A DNA stretch of 57,411 bases from Blastopirellula retiformator (GTDB lineage Bacteria > Planctomycetota > Planctomycetia > Pirellulales > Pirellulaceae): positions 741-58,151 of the forward strand of contig NZ_SJPF01000009.1 in assembly GCF_007859755.1 (NCBI RefSeq), given 5' to 3'. The notes beneath the pieces are model-generated. The model had not been told where the DNA came from. It saw nothing but the letters and a program-made list of their open reading frames with translations, and did not search any database. Below, one piece after another: positions 57,290 through 57,411 of the stretch. Numbering within the stretch: position 1 is the first letter of the stretch; each line of letters starts with the position of its first letter. The translations under genes and the position numbers were made by a program.

Positions 57290-57411
57290 CACGGCGATCG
57301 CACCATAAATCACGTCGCCAGCAACACTTCCAGCAGATAGGCGTCGTTCCGCCCCGCTTTTAGCCGCTTGTTCTTCACGCCCACCTTGGCCGTTTTGTTG
57401 TTCTTCAAGAG
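57290..57411 (-). mobile_element. ISAs1-family IS, stop-side end, cut by window edge
   Basis: Inverted repeat CACGGCGATCGCACCA at 57290-57305 is identical to that at 18465-18480. The rest of the element lies beyond the window. Confidence 0.85.
57310..57411 (-). CDS. ISAs1-family transposase, C-terminal 33 residues
   Basis: Reads LLKNNKTAKVGVKNKRLKAG and ends LLEVLLAT before a TGA at 57310-57312. The same end, with a few changes, is in the decayed copy at 18485. No break is visible in this short part. Confidence 0.88.
   Translation of the reverse strand, partial: LLKNNKTAKVGVKNKRLKAGRNDAYLLEVLLAT

Overview
The window looks like chromosomal DNA of a planctomycete, probably Pirellulaceae (Blastopirellula-like). 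Direct signs are two DUF1559 genes with a prepilin-type N-terminus (one broken), a surface enzyme with the LExVEPRVLLAAN leader motif, a CxSxR sulfatase, a Tat-exported Gfo/Idh/MocA oxidoreductase, a redoxin/haem/copper-monooxygenase fusion, and many short GC-rich hairpin repeats. The genus is inference.

Layout. 0-7 kb: edge of an ISAs1-type IS, DUF423 membrane protein, lipoprotein plus DUF1559 pair, pyrF and mutS. 7-11 kb: small unknowns, an exported esterase, and the redoxin-cytochrome-copper protein. 11-15.3 kb: ndk, then phoR-phoU-phoB on the minus strand. 15.5-19.2 kb: Tat oxidoreductase, a gene-poor 1.25 kb stretch, and a decayed ISAs1 copy. 19.4-22.3 kb: minus-strand operon of a broken DUF1559 gene, PepSY-TM, DUF2271 and DUF4198. 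22.6-28.4 kb: large CBM2 enzyme, sulfatase, and a kinase-like gene split by a small hairpin element. 29-34 kb: sucA-sucB. 34-35 kb: a decayed SDR / VKOR-like / SPW cluster with a hairpin element at its break point. 35-45 kb: quinone-reductase-like enzyme, Cys-repeat secreted protein, SpoU methyltransferase, FG-GAP protein, birA and pyc. 45-48 kb: paired M16 peptidases. 49-52.8 kb: metal ABC operon (binding protein, small exported protein, ATPase, permease fused to a DtxR-like repressor). 53-57 kb: ankyrin protein, endonuclease IV, methyltransferase, GYF-domain protein, a hypothetical protein, and the end of another ISAs1 copy.

Functional links. birA lies just downstream of pyc, whose product it should biotinylate. 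sucA and sucB give the E1 and E2 of 2-oxoglutarate dehydrogenase. phoR/phoU/phoB form a phosphate-sensing module without the transporter. The two M16 genes overlap and look like the active and inactive halves of one peptidase. The metal operon carries its own candidate regulator as a permease-repressor fusion, like Chlamydia YtgCR, and has a sigma70-type promoter overlapped by a perfect palindrome.

The most striking structure is a seven-copy family of about 150 bp elements made of five successive hairpins. They are flanked by TA-purine duplications, and two shorter copies have lost internal hairpins. One copy interrupts the kinase-like gene; removing it with one TTA restores the reading frame to a downstream stop. 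Another sits exactly in the overlapping stop codons of two convergent genes. A second TA-flanked family of about 163 bp (three copies) and a single 139 bp palindrome add to the small-element load.
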